From Pseudomonas sp. A34-9 (GTDB lineage Bacteria > Pseudomonadota > Gammaproteobacteria > Pseudomonadales > Pseudomonadaceae), in the NCBI RefSeq assembly GCF_029543085.1, contig NZ_CP119967.1, positions 5,743,001-5,807,000 on the forward strand: a stretch of 64,000 bases of DNA, read 5' to 3'. Below, piece by piece: positions 54,629 through 64,000 of this stretch. Made by a program: the position numbers and the translations under genes. Under the pieces are notes generated by a model. It was given only the letters and a program-made list of their open reading frames with translations, had not been told where the DNA came from and ran no database searches. Each line of letters begins with the position of its first letter. The stretch's first letter is position 1.

Positions 54629-54652
54629 CCCGGCAGCGCACTAGCTGCCGGG
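54629..54652 (-). terminator. Hairpin at the spc-alpha operon junction
   Basis: CCCGGCAGC (54629-54637) and GCTGCCGGG (54644-54652) give a 9-bp stem with a 6-base loop, 17 bp downstream of the rpmJ stop. On the minus strand it is followed by TTGATTATTTGTTATT, a T-rich tail that also forms the -35 of the next promoter. It is probably a partial terminator. Confidence 0.6.
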
Positions 54653-54669
54653 CTTCAAGCGGATCACAC

Positions 54670-54786
54670 TCAGCCTTGGCGCTGTTTGTGACGCGGTTCC
54701 GCGCTGCAAATTACTCGAACAACACCTTCGCGGCGAATAATCTTGCAGTTACGGCACAGCTTTTTCACCGATGCACGAACTTTCAT
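54670..54786 (-). CDS. rpmJ: 50S ribosomal protein L36
   Basis: 38 aa: [20 protein letters not shown], then [18 protein letters not shown]. The zinc-ribbon ligands Cys11, Cys14, Cys27 and His33 are present, so this is the zinc-containing (C+) form. The gene lies 27 bp downstream of secY. Its small size makes it easy to miss; the frame, motif and position are all conserved. Confidence 0.96.
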
Positions 54787-54813
54787 CACCAACTCCTCGA
54801 ACCTTATGGGTAC

Positions 54814-56142
54814 TCAGCGCAACATGCCGCTGCCGTAACCCTTCAGGTTGGCTTTCTTCATCAGGGATTCGTACTGGTGCGAAACGAGGTGCGATTGTAC
54901 TTGGGACATGAAGTCCATCACAACCACGACCACGATCAGCAACGAGGTCCCGCCAAGGTAGAACGGAACGTTTGCTGCAACCACCAGGAACTGGGGCAAC
55001 AGGCACACGGCCGTCATGTAAAGAGCACCGAACATGGTCAAGCGGGTCAGAACGCCATCAATGTAGCGCGCAGACTGCTCACCTGGACGGATGCCCGGAA
55101 TAAAGGCACCGGACTTCTTCAGGTTTTCCGCTACGTCTTTCGGATTGAACATCAACGCCGTATAGAAGAAGCAGAAGAAAATAATCCCTGCACTAAACAG
55201 CAGAATATTCAACGGCTGACCAGGAGCGATCGACTGCGAGATGTCCTGCAACCAGCCCATACCTTCAGACTGACCAAACCAGGCACCCAGCGAAGCCGGG
55301 AACAGCAAAATGCTGCTCGCGAAAATAGCCGGAATAACACCGGCCATGTTCACTTTCAGCGGCAAGTGGCTTGTCTGCGCAGCAAAAACCTTGCGGCCCT
55401 GCTGACGCTTGGCGTAGTGAACAGCGATACGACGCTGACCACGCTCAATGAACACCACAAAACCGATAATCGCTACTGCCAGCAAACCGATGGCAACCAA
55501 GGCGAAGATGTTGATATCACCCTGACGCGCAGACTCGAAAGACTGCCCGATTGCTCTCGGAAGACCGGCGACGATACCCGAAAAAATCAACATCGAGATA
55601 CCGTTACCTACACCACGCTCAGTAATCTGCTCACCCAGCCACATCATGAACATCGCACCAGCCACAAAAGTGGATACCGCGACGAAATGGAAGCCAAAGT
55701 CACCAGTGAACGCAACGCCCTGCCCCGCCAGACCAATGGACATGCCAATAGCCTGAACGAGAGCGAGGACGACGGTGCCGTAGCGGGTGTACTGGCTGAT
55801 CTTGCGACGGCCAGCTTCACCTTCCTTCTTCAACTGCTCCAGCTGCGGGCTGACGGCGGTCATCAGTTGCATGATGATCGATGCCGAAATGTACGGCATG
55901 ATCCCCAGTGCAAAGATGCTCATCCGTTCCAGCGCGCCGCCGGAGAACATGTTGAACAAGCTAAGAATGGTCCCCTCATTCTGTCGAAACAGGTCTGCGA
56001 GTCGGTCCGGGTTGATACCTGGAACCGGGATGTGTGCGCCTATTCGGTAGACGATAATCGCCAGGAACAGAAAACGCAGACGAGCCCAGAGTTCAGACAT
56101 ACCGCCTTTGCCGAGCGCAGAGAGAGCACCTTGCTTAGCCAT
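54814..56142 (-). CDS. secY: Protein translocase subunit SecY
   Basis: 442-aa channel subunit of SecYEG, ten transmembrane helices. [34 protein letters not shown] is the N-terminus. The plug and lateral gate region follows ([35 protein letters not shown]). The cytoplasmic loop 5 contains YAKRQQGRK, and [20 protein letters not shown] is loop C5 that contacts SecA and ribosomes. Its ATG immediately abuts the rplO stop, the usual spc operon position. Confidence 0.98.
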   Translation of the reverse strand: MAKQGALSALGKGGMSELWARLRFLFLAIIVYRIGAHIPVPGINPDRLADLFRQNEGTILSLFNMFSGGALERMSIFALGIMPYISASIIMQLMTAVSPQLEQLKKEGEAGRRKISQYTRYGTVVLALVQAIGMSIGLAGQGVAFTGDFGFHFVAVSTFVAGAMFMMWLGEQITERGVGNGISMLIFSGIVAGLPRAIGQSFESARQGDINIFALVAIGLLAVAIIGFVVFIERGQRRIAVHYAKRQQGRKVFAAQTSHLPLKVNMAGVIPAIFASSILLFPASLGAWFGQSEGMGWLQDISQSIAPGQPLNILLFSAGIIFFCFFYTALMFNPKDVAENLKKSGAFIPGIRPGEQSARYIDGVLTRLTMFGALYMTAVCLLPQFLVVAANVPFYLGGTSLLIVVVVVMDFMSQVQSHLVSHQYESLMKKANLKGYGSGMLR

Positions 56143-56580
56143 TTATTCCTCGAACTTGCCGCCAGCTGCTTCGATAGCCGCACGCGCACCTTTGGTGGCG
56201 CCGATTCCCTTGCCGATAGTGACAGCGCGAGTCACTTCACCGGACAGCATGATTTTCACACGCTGTACGTTGACGTTGATCACGTTGGCATCTTTCAGGG
56301 ACTGCACGGTGACGATGTCGCCTTCCACTTTAGCCAGCTCGGACAAACGCACTTCTGCGCGATCCATGGCTTTCAGGGAAACGAAACCGAACTTCGGCAG
56401 GCGACGATGCAGCGGCTGTTGACCGCCTTCAAAGCCTGGAGCAATGGTGCCACCGGAGCGGGAGGTCTGACCTTTGTGACCACGGCCACCAGTCTTACCC
56501 AAACCGCTACCGATACCACGGCCCGGACGATGCTTTTCGCGACGGGAACCCGGCGCTGGACTCAGATCATTGAGTTTCAT
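56143..56580 (-). CDS. rplO: 50S ribosomal protein L15
   Basis: 145 aa, starting [38 protein letters not shown], the basic Gly-rich extension that threads into 23S rRNA, then [20 protein letters not shown]. It lies 3 bp after rpmD; its stop adjoins the secY start. Confidence 0.98.
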   Translation of the reverse strand: MKLNDLSPAPGSRREKHRPGRGIGSGLGKTGGRGHKGQTSRSGGTIAPGFEGGQQPLHRRLPKFGFVSLKAMDRAEVRLSELAKVEGDIVTVQSLKDANVINVNVQRVKIMLSGEVTRAVTIGKGIGATKGARAAIEAAGGKFEE

Positions 56581-56583
56581 CGA

Positions 56584-56760
56584 TTAACCCTCGACACGCA
56601 GCATGTAGTAAGCCTTGTTGATCATCCCGCGATTCTCGGGAGTATCCTGGACTTCTACAGTGTGACCGATGCGACGCAGACCCAGACCCTTAACGCACAG
56701 TTTGTGGTTAGGGATGCGGCCGGTCATGCTTTTGATCAGCGTTACTTTAACGGTAGCCAT
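56584..56760 (-). CDS. rpmD: 50S ribosomal protein L30
   Basis: 58 aa: [20 protein letters not shown], then [20 protein letters not shown] and [18 protein letters not shown]. The [11 protein letters not shown] and [15 protein letters not shown] blocks are diagnostic of L30. The gene lies between rpsE (2-bp gap) and rplO (3-bp gap), as in all gammaproteobacterial spc operons. It is too short for automated length cut-offs. Confidence 0.96.
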
Positions 56761-56762
56761 GA

Positions 56763-57263
56763 TCAGAAGATCTCCTTGACGCTTTTGCCACGCTTGGCGG
56801 CAATGGATTCAGGAGACTGCATAGCTTTCAAACCTTTGAAAGTGGCGTGAACCACGTTTACCGGGTTAGTCGAGCCGTAGCACTTGGCCAGAACGTTCTG
56901 AACGCCAGCAACTTCGAGGACAGCACGCATAGCGCCGCCAGCGATGATACCGGTACCTTCAGAAGCAGGCTGCATGTACACCTTCGAAGCGCCGTGAGCG
57001 GACTTCATTGCGTACTGCAGAGTGGTGCCGTTCAGATCAACTTGGATCATGTTGCGGCGAGCAGCTTCCATTGCCTTCTGGATCGCAGCAGGCACTTCAC
57101 GCGACTTGCCACGGCCGAAGCCAACACGCCCTTTACCATCACCAACCACGGTCAACGCGGTGAAAGTGAAGATACGGCCGCCTTTAACGGTTTTGGCTAC
57201 GCGGTTAACTTGAACCAGCTTCTCAATGTAGCCTTCGTCGCGCTTTTGGTCGTTATTTGACAT
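56763..57263 (-). CDS. rpsE: 30S ribosomal protein S5
   Basis: 166 aa. The S5 double-stranded RNA-binding domain [53 protein letters not shown] and the C-terminal [34 protein letters not shown] are intact. S5 affects decoding accuracy; spectinomycin-resistance changes map near KTVKGGR, which appears wild type here. Confidence 0.98.
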
Positions 57264-57266
57264 AAC

Positions 57267-57617
57267 TTAGAACTCCAGCCCAGCTTCACGAGCAGCATCA
57301 GCCAGCGCTTTAACGCGGCCGTGGTACTTGAAGCCAGAGCGGTCGAAAGCCACTTGCGAGACGCCAGCGGCCTTAGCACGCGTAGCGACCAGCTGGCCAA
57401 CCTTTGTGGCCGCGTCGATGTTGCCAGTGGCGCCATCACGCAGTTCTTTATCCAAAGTCGAGGCGCTTGCCAGGACTTTGTTGCCGTCGGCCGAGATGAC
57501 CTGGGCGTAGATGTGCTGCGACGAGCGGAACACGCAGAGACGCACGACTTCGAGTTCGTGCATTTTCAGGCGTGCTTTGCGAGCGCGACGCAGTCGAGTA
57601 ACTTTTTTGTCGGTCAT
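57267..57617 (-). CDS. rplR: 50S ribosomal protein L18
   Basis: 116 aa, starting [21 protein letters not shown], then [35 protein letters not shown] and [32 protein letters not shown]. It binds 5S rRNA together with L5 and L25. It follows rplF by 10 bp. Confidence 0.98.
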   Translation of the reverse strand: MTDKKVTRLRRARKARLKMHELEVVRLCVFRSSQHIYAQVISADGNKVLASASTLDKELRDGATGNIDAATKVGQLVATRAKAAGVSQVAFDRSGFKYHGRVKALADAAREAGLEF

Positions 57618-57627
57618 TTGCTATGCC

Positions 57628-58161
57628 CTACTTCTTCTTGGCTTCTTTACGACGGACGACTTCGTCCGCGTAGCGCACACCTTTGCCTTTGTACGGCTCT
57701 GGTGGACGGAAGTCGCGGATCTCAGCGGCCACTTGACCTACCAGCTGCTTATCGATGCCCTTGATCAGGATATCGGTCTGGCTAGGAGTCTCAGCGGTGA
57801 TGCCTTCCGGCAGTTCGTAATCCACTGGGTGCGAGAAGCCAAGGGCCAGGTTCAGAACCGAGCCTTTTGCTTGCGCCTTGTAACCAACACCGACCAGCTG
57901 GAGCTTGCGCTCGAAGCCTTGGCTTACGCCTTGGACCATGTTGTTTACCAACGCACGCGTGGTACCGGCCATTGCGCGAGTTTGTTGATCGCCATTGCGA
58001 GCAGCGAAACGCAGCTCACCAGCTTCTTCAACGATCTCAACGGACGAATGGATGTTCAGTTCAAGAGTACCCTTGGCACCCTTCACCGAAAGCTGTTGGC
58101 CTGCGAATTTTACTTCGACACCGGCTGGCAGCTTAACGGGGTTCTTAGCGACGCGAGACAT
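57628..58161 (-). CDS. rplF: 50S ribosomal protein L6
   Basis: 177 aa with two similar domains. The start [19 protein letters not shown] and the second domain signature [19 protein letters not shown] at the C-terminus (preceded by [11 protein letters not shown]) are diagnostic. L6 binds near the sarcin-ricin loop and factor site. It lies 12 bp after rpsH. Confidence 0.98.
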   Translation of the reverse strand: MSRVAKNPVKLPAGVEVKFAGQQLSVKGAKGTLELNIHSSVEIVEEAGELRFAARNGDQQTRAMAGTTRALVNNMVQGVSQGFERKLQLVGVGYKAQAKGSVLNLALGFSHPVDYELPEGITAETPSQTDILIKGIDKQLVGQVAAEIRDFRPPEPYKGKGVRYADEVVRRKEAKKK

Positions 58162-58173
58162 GCTTATCCCCCC

Positions 58174-58566
58174 TTAGAACACAGTGCAAAGAACTTCGCC
58201 GCCGACACCGGCAGCGCGCGCAGCACGATCCGTCATCACACCTTTGTTGGTGGAGACGATAGACACGCCAAGACCGCCACGAACTTTCGGCAGATCTTCA
58301 ACGGACTTGTACTGACGCAGGCCTGGACGACTAACGCGCTTCACTTCTTCGATAACCGGACGGCCTTCGAAGTACTTCAGCTCGATGGACAACGACGGCT
58401 TAGCGTCGGTGGTGATCTGAAAATCCGCGATGTAACCTTCGTCCTTCAGGACTTTTGCTACAGCCACCTTCAGCGTGGAAGACGGCATGCTTACGACAGA
58501 CTTTTCAGCCATCTGGGCATTACGGATTCGAGTTAGCATGTCCGCTAACGGGTCCTGCATACTCAT
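58174..58566 (-). CDS. rpsH: 30S ribosomal protein S8
   Basis: 130 aa: [22 protein letters not shown], then [20 protein letters not shown] and the C-terminal [32 protein letters not shown], the conserved 16S-binding region. In E. coli S8 is the translational repressor of the spc operon. A 209-bp gap with a promoter-like element precedes the gene here, in place of the usual short spacing after rpsN. Confidence 0.98.
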   Translation of the reverse strand: MSMQDPLADMLTRIRNAQMAEKSVVSMPSSTLKVAVAKVLKDEGYIADFQITTDAKPSLSIELKYFEGRPVIEEVKRVSRPGLRQYKSVEDLPKVRGGLGVSIVSTNKGVMTDRAARAAGVGGEVLCTVF

Positions 58567-58664
58567 GGGCTAGACGCTCCTAATACAGAAAAATTAGCCT
58601 TGCGGCTACTACTTGTCGCCGAGAACTTCCGGGCATGAAAAACACGGGCTCAGGCGAGCCGGTC

Positions 58665-58693
58665 ATTCTAGACACACCCCAGAAATGAATCAA
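58665..58693 (-). promoter_or_regulatory. Internal sigma-70-type promoter before rpsH
   Basis: On the minus strand TTGATT (58693-58688) and TAGAAT (58670-58665) are separated by exactly 17 bases. The predicted start is near 58658, about 90 bases upstream of the rpsH ATG. It lies in an unusually long intercistronic gap of the spc operon. A perfect 12-bp hairpin partly overlaps its -35 element. Confidence 0.58.
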
Positions 58694-58714
58694 GCCCCAA
58701 AAGGGGCTTGATTC
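58687..58714. other. Perfect 12-bp stem-loop in the rpsN-rpsH gap
   Basis: GAATCAAGCCCC (58687-58698), loop AAAA, GGGGCTTGATTC (58703-58714). No T-run follows on the minus strand (ATTTCTGGGG), so termination would be weak; processing, mRNA protection or a regulatory role is possible. Confidence 0.7.
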
Positions 58715-58775
58715 AGATTCAAGGCCACCGATGGTCAGGTTCTTCCGAACCCGAACATCGAGACTTTGACAGAAA

Positions 58776-59081
58776 TTACCAGCTGGCTTTAACCAGACCT
58801 GGTACGTCACCACGCATTGCAGCTTCACGCAGCTTGTTACGGCCAAGGCCGAACTTGCGGTAAACGCCGTGCGGACGACCAGTCAGGCGGCAACGGTTAC
58901 GCATGCGCGCAGCGCTTGCGTCACGTGGTTGCTTCTGCAGAGCTACGGTAGCTTCCCAACGTGCTTCTGGACTTGCGTTCAGATCAACGATGATAGCTTT
59001 CAGCGCTGCACGCTTGGTGGCGTACTTGGCAACAGTGAGCTGACGCTTCAGCTCACGGTTTTTCATGCTCTTCTTGGCCAT
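58776..59081 (-). CDS. rpsN: 30S ribosomal protein S14
   Basis: 101 aa, starting [24 protein letters not shown], ending [41 protein letters not shown]. This is the long form without the zinc-binding CxxC motif (C-minus type); only one Cys is present in the RCRLTGRP region. The ATG at 59081 is 13 bp after rplE; a longer in-frame extension is not conserved-looking. Confidence 0.97.
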   Translation of the reverse strand: MAKKSMKNRELKRQLTVAKYATKRAALKAIIVDLNASPEARWEATVALQKQPRDASAARMRNRCRLTGRPHGVYRKFGLGRNKLREAAMRGDVPGLVKASW

Positions 59082-59094
59082 TTTCCTACTCCAA

Positions 59095-59634
59095 TCAGTT
59101 GCGGAACGGGAATTTGAAAGCACGCAGCAGAGCGCGGCCTTCATCATCGTTCTTGGCAGTGGTGGTCAGGGTGATGTCCAGACCGCGGAGAGCATCGATC
59201 TTGTCGTAGTCGATTTCCGGGAAAATGATCTGCTCTTTCACGCCCATGCTGTAGTTACCACGACCATCGAAGGACTTGGCATTCAGGCCGCGGAAGTCGC
59301 GAACCCGAGGCAGGGAGATCGACAGCAGACGATCCAGGAACTCATACATACGCTCACGGCGCAGGGTCACCTTGACGCCGATCGGCCATCCTTCACGGAC
59401 TTTAAAGCCAGCGATGGATTTACGAGCGTAGGTCACAACGACTTTTTGGCCGGTGATCTTTTCCAGGTCAGCAACAGCATGCTCGATGACTTTCTTGTCA
59501 CCAACAGCTTCGCCCAGACCCATGTTCAGGGTGATTTTTGTAACGCGTGGAACTTCCATCACGTTCGAAAGCTTAAGTTCTTCCTTAAGCTTCGGTGCGA
59601 TTTCCTTCCAGTAAATCTCTTTTAGTCGTGCCAT
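59095..59634 (-). CDS. rplE: 50S ribosomal protein L5
   Basis: 179 aa: [43 protein letters not shown], then [38 protein letters not shown] and [34 protein letters not shown]. It binds 5S rRNA and contacts P-site tRNA. It follows rplX by 20 bp. In E. coli the S8 repressor site lies around this gene's start; it was not modelled here. Confidence 0.98.
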   Translation of the reverse strand: MARLKEIYWKEIAPKLKEELKLSNVMEVPRVTKITLNMGLGEAVGDKKVIEHAVADLEKITGQKVVVTYARKSIAGFKVREGWPIGVKVTLRRERMYEFLDRLLSISLPRVRDFRGLNAKSFDGRGNYSMGVKEQIIFPEIDYDKIDALRGLDITLTTTAKNDDEGRALLRAFKFPFRN

Positions 59635-59654
59635 GGTCTTCTACCTAGCAGTGT

Positions 59655-59969
59655 TCAAGCATCAACCGCTTTTTGGGTCGACTTGAAGACACGAATTTTC
59701 TTGCCGTCTTCTACTTTGAAACCAACGCGGTCAGCCTTGTTGGTTTCGCCGTTGAAAATGGCGACGTTAGAAGCGTCCAGTGGAGCTTCTTTTTCGACGA
59801 TACCGCCTTGCACGCCCGACATCGGGTTAGGCTTGGTATGACGCTTAACCAGGTTCAGACCACCAATAACCAGACGGTTATTAGCAAGAACCTTAAGCAC
59901 CTTACCGCGCTTACCTTTGTCTTTGCCGGCGATCACGATGATCTCGTCGTCACGACGAATCTTTTGCAT
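59655..59969 (-). CDS. rplX: 50S ribosomal protein L24
   Basis: 104 aa with an N-terminal KOW motif ([44 protein letters not shown]), then [19 protein letters not shown]. It is an early assembly initiator of the large subunit. It follows rplN by 11 bp. Confidence 0.98.
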   Translation of the reverse strand: MQKIRRDDEIIVIAGKDKGKRGKVLKVLANNRLVIGGLNLVKRHTKPNPMSGVQGGIVEKEAPLDASNVAIFNGETNKADRVGFKVEDGKKIRVFKSTQKAVDA

Positions 59970-59980
59970 GTCGGATCTCC

Positions 59981-60349
59981 TTACAGCACTTCTGGGGCGA
60001 GCGAGACGATCTTCATGAACTTCTCAGTACGAAGTTCACGGGTCACTGGCCCAAAGATACGGGTGCCGATCGGCTCTTGCTTGTTGTTCAGAAGAACAGC
60101 AGCGTTGCCATCAAAGCGGATAATGGAGCCATCAGCACGACGTACGCCGTGACGAGTGCGGACTACAACAGCAGTCATCACTTGGCCTTTTTTCACCTTA
60201 CCGCGAGGAATTGCTTCCTTCACGGTAACTTTGATGATGTCACCGATACCAGCGTAACGACGATGGGAGCCACCCAGCACCTTGATGCACATAACGCGGC
60301 GAGCGCCGCTGTTATCGGCCACATCGAGCATGGATTGAGTCTGAATCAT
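59981..60349 (-). CDS. rplN: 50S ribosomal protein L14
   Basis: 122 aa, starting [27 protein letters not shown], with [40 protein letters not shown] and [19 protein letters not shown]. It forms intersubunit bridges. First gene of the spc operon; the gap to rpsQ is only 23 bp. Confidence 0.98.
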   Translation of the reverse strand: MIQTQSMLDVADNSGARRVMCIKVLGGSHRRYAGIGDIIKVTVKEAIPRGKVKKGQVMTAVVVRTRHGVRRADGSIIRFDGNAAVLLNNKQEPIGTRIFGPVTRELRTEKFMKIVSLAPEVL

Positions 60350-60372
60350 ATAATTTCTCCGACCCCTAGTCC

Positions 60373-60639
60373 TTAGACTTCCACAGCGCGTTCGAGAACA
60401 TCAACCAGCGCCCAAGACTTGGTCTTGGCCAAAGGACGAGTTTCACGAATAGTGACTTTGTCGCCGATGTGGCACTGATTGGTTTCGTCGTGCGCGTGCA
60501 GCTTAGTCGAACGCTTAACGTATTTACCGTAGATCGGGTGCTTAACGCGACGCTCGATCAGTACGGTGATGGTTTTGTCCATCTTGTCGCTGACAACACG
60601 GCCAGTCAGCGTACGGACAGTTTTTTCGGCTTCAGCCAT
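60373..60639 (-). CDS. rpsQ: 30S ribosomal protein S17
   Basis: 88 aa OB-fold protein: [76 protein letters not shown]. It is the last gene of the S10 operon and follows rpmC by 2 bp. Confidence 0.98.
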   Translation of the reverse strand: MAEAEKTVRTLTGRVVSDKMDKTITVLIERRVKHPIYGKYVKRSTKLHAHDETNQCHIGDKVTIRETRPLAKTKSWALVDVLERAVEV

Positions 60640-60641
60640 GA

Positions 60642-60833
60642 TTACTTACCTGCCTGCTGGTTGAGCACAGTCTTCACGCGAGCGATGTCACGTTTAACTT
60701 GCGAGAGCAGATGAGACTGCCCCAACTGGCCAGTTGCTTTCTGCATACGCAGATTGAACTGGTCGCGCAGCAAGCCGAGCAGTTGCTCGTTCAGCTGCTG
60801 TGCGGATTTTTCACGAAGTTCATTCGCTTTCAT
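60642..60833 (-). CDS. rpmC: 50S ribosomal protein L29
   Basis: 63 aa: [20 protein letters not shown], then [20 protein letters not shown] and [20 protein letters not shown]. The two-helix L29 fold sits at the polypeptide exit and helps recruit trigger factor and SRP. The ATG overlaps the rplP stop by one base (TGATG); a GTG one codon upstream is an alternative start. Confidence 0.96.
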
Positions 60834-61246
60834 CACATCACCGTCCGTTTAACAAAGGCGGTGGCGAGCGGCAGCTTTGCAGCAGCCAGGGCAAAAGCCT
60901 CACGCGCCAGCTCTTCAGAAACACCCTCGATTTCATACAGGACTTTGCCTGGCTGAATCTGGGCAACCCAGTACTCCACACTACCCTTACCTTTACCCAT
61001 CCGAACTTCGAGTGGCTTCTTGGAAATAGGCTTGTCCGGGAATACACGGATCCAGATCTTGCCGCCACGTTTAACGTGACGGGTCAGTGCACGACGCGCT
61101 GACTCGATCTGACGAGCGGTGAGACGACCACGAGCTACAGACTTCAGCGCGAACTCGCCGAAGCTGACTTTGCTACCGCGCTGAGCCAGACCACGGTTGT
61201 GGCCTGTCATCTGCTTGCGGAACTTCGTACGCTTAGGTTGCAACAT
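60833..61246 (-). CDS. rplP: 50S ribosomal protein L16
   Basis: 137 aa: [102 protein letters not shown]. It lies near the peptidyl transferase and A-site tRNA. It is coupled to rpmC and follows rpsC by 12 bp. Confidence 0.98.
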
Positions 61247-61258
61247 TTGGCGTACCCC

Positions 61259-61945
61259 TTACTTAGCAGCTTTTTTACGAGGCGCTGGTGCTTGTGGTTT
61301 CAGCTCTTCTTGGCGACCACCAATTACTTCGCCTTTGAAGATCCAAACCTTTACACCGATCACACCGTAAGTGGTGTGAGCTTCGTAGTTGGCATAGTCG
61401 ATGTCGGCACGCAGGGTGTGCAATGGCACACGACCTTCGCGATACCATTCAGTACGTGCGATTTCAGCACCGCCGAGACGACCGCTCACTTGGATTTTGA
61501 TGCCTTTGGCACCAATGCGCATGGCGTTCTGAACGGCGCGCTTCATAGCGCGACGGAACATTACACGACGCTCCAGCTGCTGAGCTACGCTCTGCGCAAC
61601 CAGCATACCGTCGAGTTCCGGCTTGCGGATCTCTTCGATATTGATGTGCACAGGCACACCCATTTGCTTGGTCAGGTCCTGACGCAGTTTCTCAACATCT
61701 TCACCCTTCTTCCCGATAACGATACCTGGACGAGCGGTGTGGATGGTGATACGTGCAGTTTGGGCCGGACGATGGATATCGATACGGCTTACGGACGCGC
61801 TTTTTAGTTTGTCTTGGAGATACTCACGCACTTTCAGATCTGCGAACAAGTAGTCCGCATAAGTCCGACCGTCTGCGTACCAGACGGAGGTGTGCTCCTT
61901 GACGATTCCCAGGCGAATGCCAATGGGATGTACTTTCTGACCCAT
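61259..61945 (-). CDS. rpsC: 30S ribosomal protein S3
   Basis: 228 aa, starting [33 protein letters not shown]. The KH domain ([27 protein letters not shown]) and the C-terminal domain ([57 protein letters not shown]) are intact. S3 lines the mRNA entry tunnel. The ATG at 61945 gives the canonical N-terminus; the longer open frame is spurious. Confidence 0.98.
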
Positions 61946-61958
61946 CTCTTCGACTCCG

Positions 61959-62291
61959 TTACTTGTCAGCAACCTTGACAGTGATATGGCAAGACCGCTT
62001 GACGATGCGATCAGCACGGCCTTTGGCACGTGGCATGATGCGCTTCAGCGAACGCCCTTCGTTGACGAAAACGGTGCTGACCTTAAGGTCATCAACGTCT
62101 GCGCCTTCGTTATGCTCGGCGTTGGCTACGGCCGACTCCAGCACTTTCTTCATGATCTCGGCGGCTTTCTTACTGCTGAAAGCCAACAAGTTGAGCGCTT
62201 CGCCCACCTTCTTCCCGCGGATCTGGTCGGCGACCAAGCGGGCTTTCTGGGCGGAGATTCGAGCGCCCGACAACTTAGCGGCTACTTCCAT
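61959..62291 (-). CDS. rplV: 50S ribosomal protein L22
   Basis: 110 aa: [65 protein letters not shown], and the long hairpin [23 protein letters not shown] that lines the exit tunnel near the macrolide site; it looks wild type. It follows rpsS by 11 bp. Confidence 0.98.
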
Positions 62292-62302
62292 TTCCTAACC
62301 CC

Positions 62303-62578
62303 TTAACGCTTGGCTTTCTTGTCAGCCACGTGCCCACGATATGTGCGGGTACCGGCGAACTCGCCCAGTTTATGGCCGACCATGTCTTCGTTCACGAGAA
62401 CTGGGACGTGCTGACGACCGTTATGTACGGCGATGGTCAGACCGACCATCTGTGGCAGGATCATCGAACGACGCGACCAAGTCTTAATTGGTTTGCGATC
62501 GTTCTTTTCCGCCGCCACTTCGATCTTCTTCAGTAGGTGAAGATCAATAAAAGGACCTTTTTTCAGAGAACGTGGCAC
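62303..62578 (-). CDS. rpsS: 30S ribosomal protein S19
   Basis: 91 aa: [72 protein letters not shown]. It forms a complex with S13 on the small-subunit head. It follows rplB by 16 bp. Confidence 0.98.
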   Translation of the reverse strand: MPRSLKKGPFIDLHLLKKIEVAAEKNDRKPIKTWSRRSMILPQMVGLTIAVHNGRQHVPVLVNEDMVGHKLGEFAGTRTYRGHVADKKAKR

Positions 62579-62594
62579 TGTCGTATCCCTCTAT

Positions 62595-63419
62595 TTACTT
62601 GCGACGACGGACGATCATTTTGTCGGTACGCTTATTACCACGAGTCTTCGCGCCCTTAGTCGGGAAGCCCCATGGCGATACCGGATGACGACCACCAGAG
62701 GTACGACCTTCACCACCACCATGCGGGTGGTCAACCGGGTTCATGGCAACACCACGAACGGTTGGGCGAACGCCACGCCAGCGTTTGGCACCAGCTTTAC
62801 CCAGCGAACGCAGGCTGTGCTCGGAGTTCGAGACTTCGCCCAGGGTCGCACGGCATTCAGCCAGGACTTTACGCATTTCACCGGAACGCAGACGCAGGGT
62901 AACGTACACGCCTTCACGAGCGATCAGCTGAGCCGAAGCACCAGCGGAACGAGCGATCTGTGCGCCTTTACCTGGCTTCAGTTCGATGCCGTGTACGGTA
63001 GAACCGACTGGAATGTTGCGCAGTTGCAGAGCGTTGCCTGGCTTGATTGGAGCCAGAGCGCCTGCGATCAGCTGGTCGCCAGCACTCACGCCTTTAGGGG
63101 CGATGATGTAGCGGCGCTCGCCGTCTGCGTAGCAGAGCAGTGCGATGTGAGCAGTACGGTTTGGATCGTATTCGATACGCTCGACAGTGGCGACGATGCC
63201 ATCTTTGTCGTTGCGACGGAAATCGACCATACGATAATGCTGCTTATGACCACCACCGATGTGACGCGTGGTAATACGGCCATTGTTGTTACGACCACCA
63301 GTCTTCGATTTTTTCTCGAGCAGCGGTGCGTGAGGAGCGCCTTTATGCAGCTCCTGGTTGACCACCTTGACCACAAAACGGCGGCCAGGGGAAGTCGGTT
63401 TGCATTTAACGATTGCCAT
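62595..63419 (-). CDS. rplB: 50S ribosomal protein L2
   Basis: 274 aa: [48 protein letters not shown], and the C-terminal [43 protein letters not shown] with the conserved His of HPHGGG implicated in subunit association and peptidyl transfer. The order rplW-rplB-rpsS matches the S10 operon. Confidence 0.98.
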   Translation of the reverse strand: MAIVKCKPTSPGRRFVVKVVNQELHKGAPHAPLLEKKSKTGGRNNNGRITTRHIGGGHKQHYRMVDFRRNDKDGIVATVERIEYDPNRTAHIALLCYADGERRYIIAPKGVSAGDQLIAGALAPIKPGNALQLRNIPVGSTVHGIELKPGKGAQIARSAGASAQLIAREGVYVTLRLRSGEMRKVLAECRATLGEVSNSEHSLRSLGKAGAKRWRGVRPTVRGVAMNPVDHPHGGGEGRTSGGRHPVSPWGFPTKGAKTRGNKRTDKMIVRRRK

Positions 63420-63433
63420 GATGCACCCCTTCC

Positions 63434-63733
63434 TTACTCAGCACTGCTGCTGAAATCGAGATCTTGGCCTGGCTGAAGGGAGATAACTGCCTTCTTCCAG
63501 TCATTACGCTTGCCCAGACCGCGAGCAGTGCGCTTGCTCTTACCCAGAACGTTCAGGGTAGTGACGCGCTCTACTTTCACGCTGAACAGGCTTTCGACGG
63601 CCTTCTTGATTTCCAGCTTGGTTGCATCAGTAGCAACCTTGAAAACGAACTGGCCTTTCTTGTCTGCCAGAACCGTAGCCTTCTCGGAAACGTGCGGGCC
63701 AAGCAGAACTTTAAATACGCGTTCCTGGTTCAT
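63434..63733 (-). CDS. rplW: 50S ribosomal protein L23
   Basis: 99 aa: [68 protein letters not shown]. It sits at the tunnel exit and docks trigger factor and SRP. The start overlaps the rplD stop by four bases (ATGA). Confidence 0.98.
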
Positions 63734-64000
63734 CCCAGCAGCTCCTCGAATTTCTTCACGGCCGACACGGTGATCAACACCTTGTCGTATGCGATCAGAC
63801 TAACTGGATCGGAACCTTGAACGTCACGTACATCTACGTGCGGCAGGTTACGAGCAGCCAGGTACAGGTTCTGATCAACAGCGTCCGACACGATCAAAAC
63901 GTCGGTCAGGCTCATGTTGTTCAGCTTGCCCAGCAGATCTTTGGTTTTCGGAGTTTCAACAGCGAAATCCTGAACCACGACCAGACGATCAGTACGCACC
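63730..64000 (-). CDS. rplD: 50S ribosomal protein L4, C-terminal part (partial)
   Basis: Only the last 89 or so codons are present; the N-terminal part lies beyond the right edge of the window. The visible stretch ([85 protein letters not shown]) is the C-terminal Rossmann-like half of L4. In E. coli L4 also autoregulates the S10 operon. Confidence 0.97.

Noticed and set aside
54676..56850. 724-codon open frame on the plus strand opposite rpmJ, secY, rplO and rpmD
   Set aside because: It is antisense to highly conserved ribosomal protein and secY genes, is low-complexity (His/Gln/Thr-rich) and shows no domain; a by-product of codon bias.
58687..58714. The rpsN-rpsH hairpin as an intrinsic terminator
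   Set aside because: No T-run follows in the direction of transcription and essential genes lie immediately downstream.

Overview
The window is about 60% GC or higher with dense, mostly non-overlapping genes. Gene content, local gene order and the intergenic repeats point to a fluorescent-group Pseudomonas (P. fluorescens sensu lato). The order ispA-dxs, ribA, pgpA-thiL-nusB-rib genes-nrdR, thioredoxin, the zinc ABC set, oprG, and later ssb-MFS-uvrA-bfrA-katA-rplQ-rpoA is, from memory, the order of the corresponding P. aeruginosa blocks. No rRNA, tRNA, CRISPR array, prophage or insertion sequence was seen.

Layout. 1-4200: end of ispA, then dxs and a BtuB-like receptor. 4195-13005 (minus strand): a BtuF-like protein, a small membrane protein and ribA, then a periplasmic solute-binding protein and pgpA-thiL-nusB-ribH-ribBX-ribE-ribD-nrdR, which is most of riboflavin synthesis. 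13134-15658: a YbaY-like lipoprotein, a broken methyltransferase, a thioredoxin-TPR chaperedoxin and a small unknown protein. 15793-17884: a compact, lower-GC cassette of PAAR protein, NlpC/P60-like hydrolase and anchored small protein, read here as a type VI secretion spike, effector and immunity set of unassigned family. 18043-21290: a probably Zur-controlled zinc operon. 21485: oprG. 22563-31165: two sugar-nucleotide enzymes, an Lhr helicase and a large MscS channel. 31575-35552: DUF72, YbhP, ClsB and YbhN, a phospholipid cluster. 35646-39439: hydrolase, DUF3182, a GlxA-type regulator and an isochorismatase-fold hydrolase. 39585-44145: a six-gene operon equivalent to E. coli yjfI-J-K-L-M-C (PspA, DUF350, glutathionylspermidine-synthase-like ATP-grasp), preceded by two mirrored palindromes. 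44337-51431: ssb, a YajR-like MFS, uvrA, the haem-less ferritin ftnA/bfrA and katA. 51672-64000 (minus strand): the alpha, spc and S10 ribosomal protein operons, running off the end inside rplD.

Intergenic space is filled by repeats in inverted pairs. One REP family has the core GTGGGAGCGAGCCTGCTCGC. A second carries GATCAAAAGATCGCAGCC and GGCAGCTCCTAC. There are also CCCTCTCCCT-type palindromes and one large 29-bp inverted repeat enclosing two smaller stems. Several lie directly against stop codons or ribosome binding sites. The points most worth following up are the type VI-like cassette, the putative operators of the yjf-like operon, promoter and hairpin pairs inside the ribosomal protein operons, the degenerate RibBX, and the deletion in the methyltransferase gene.
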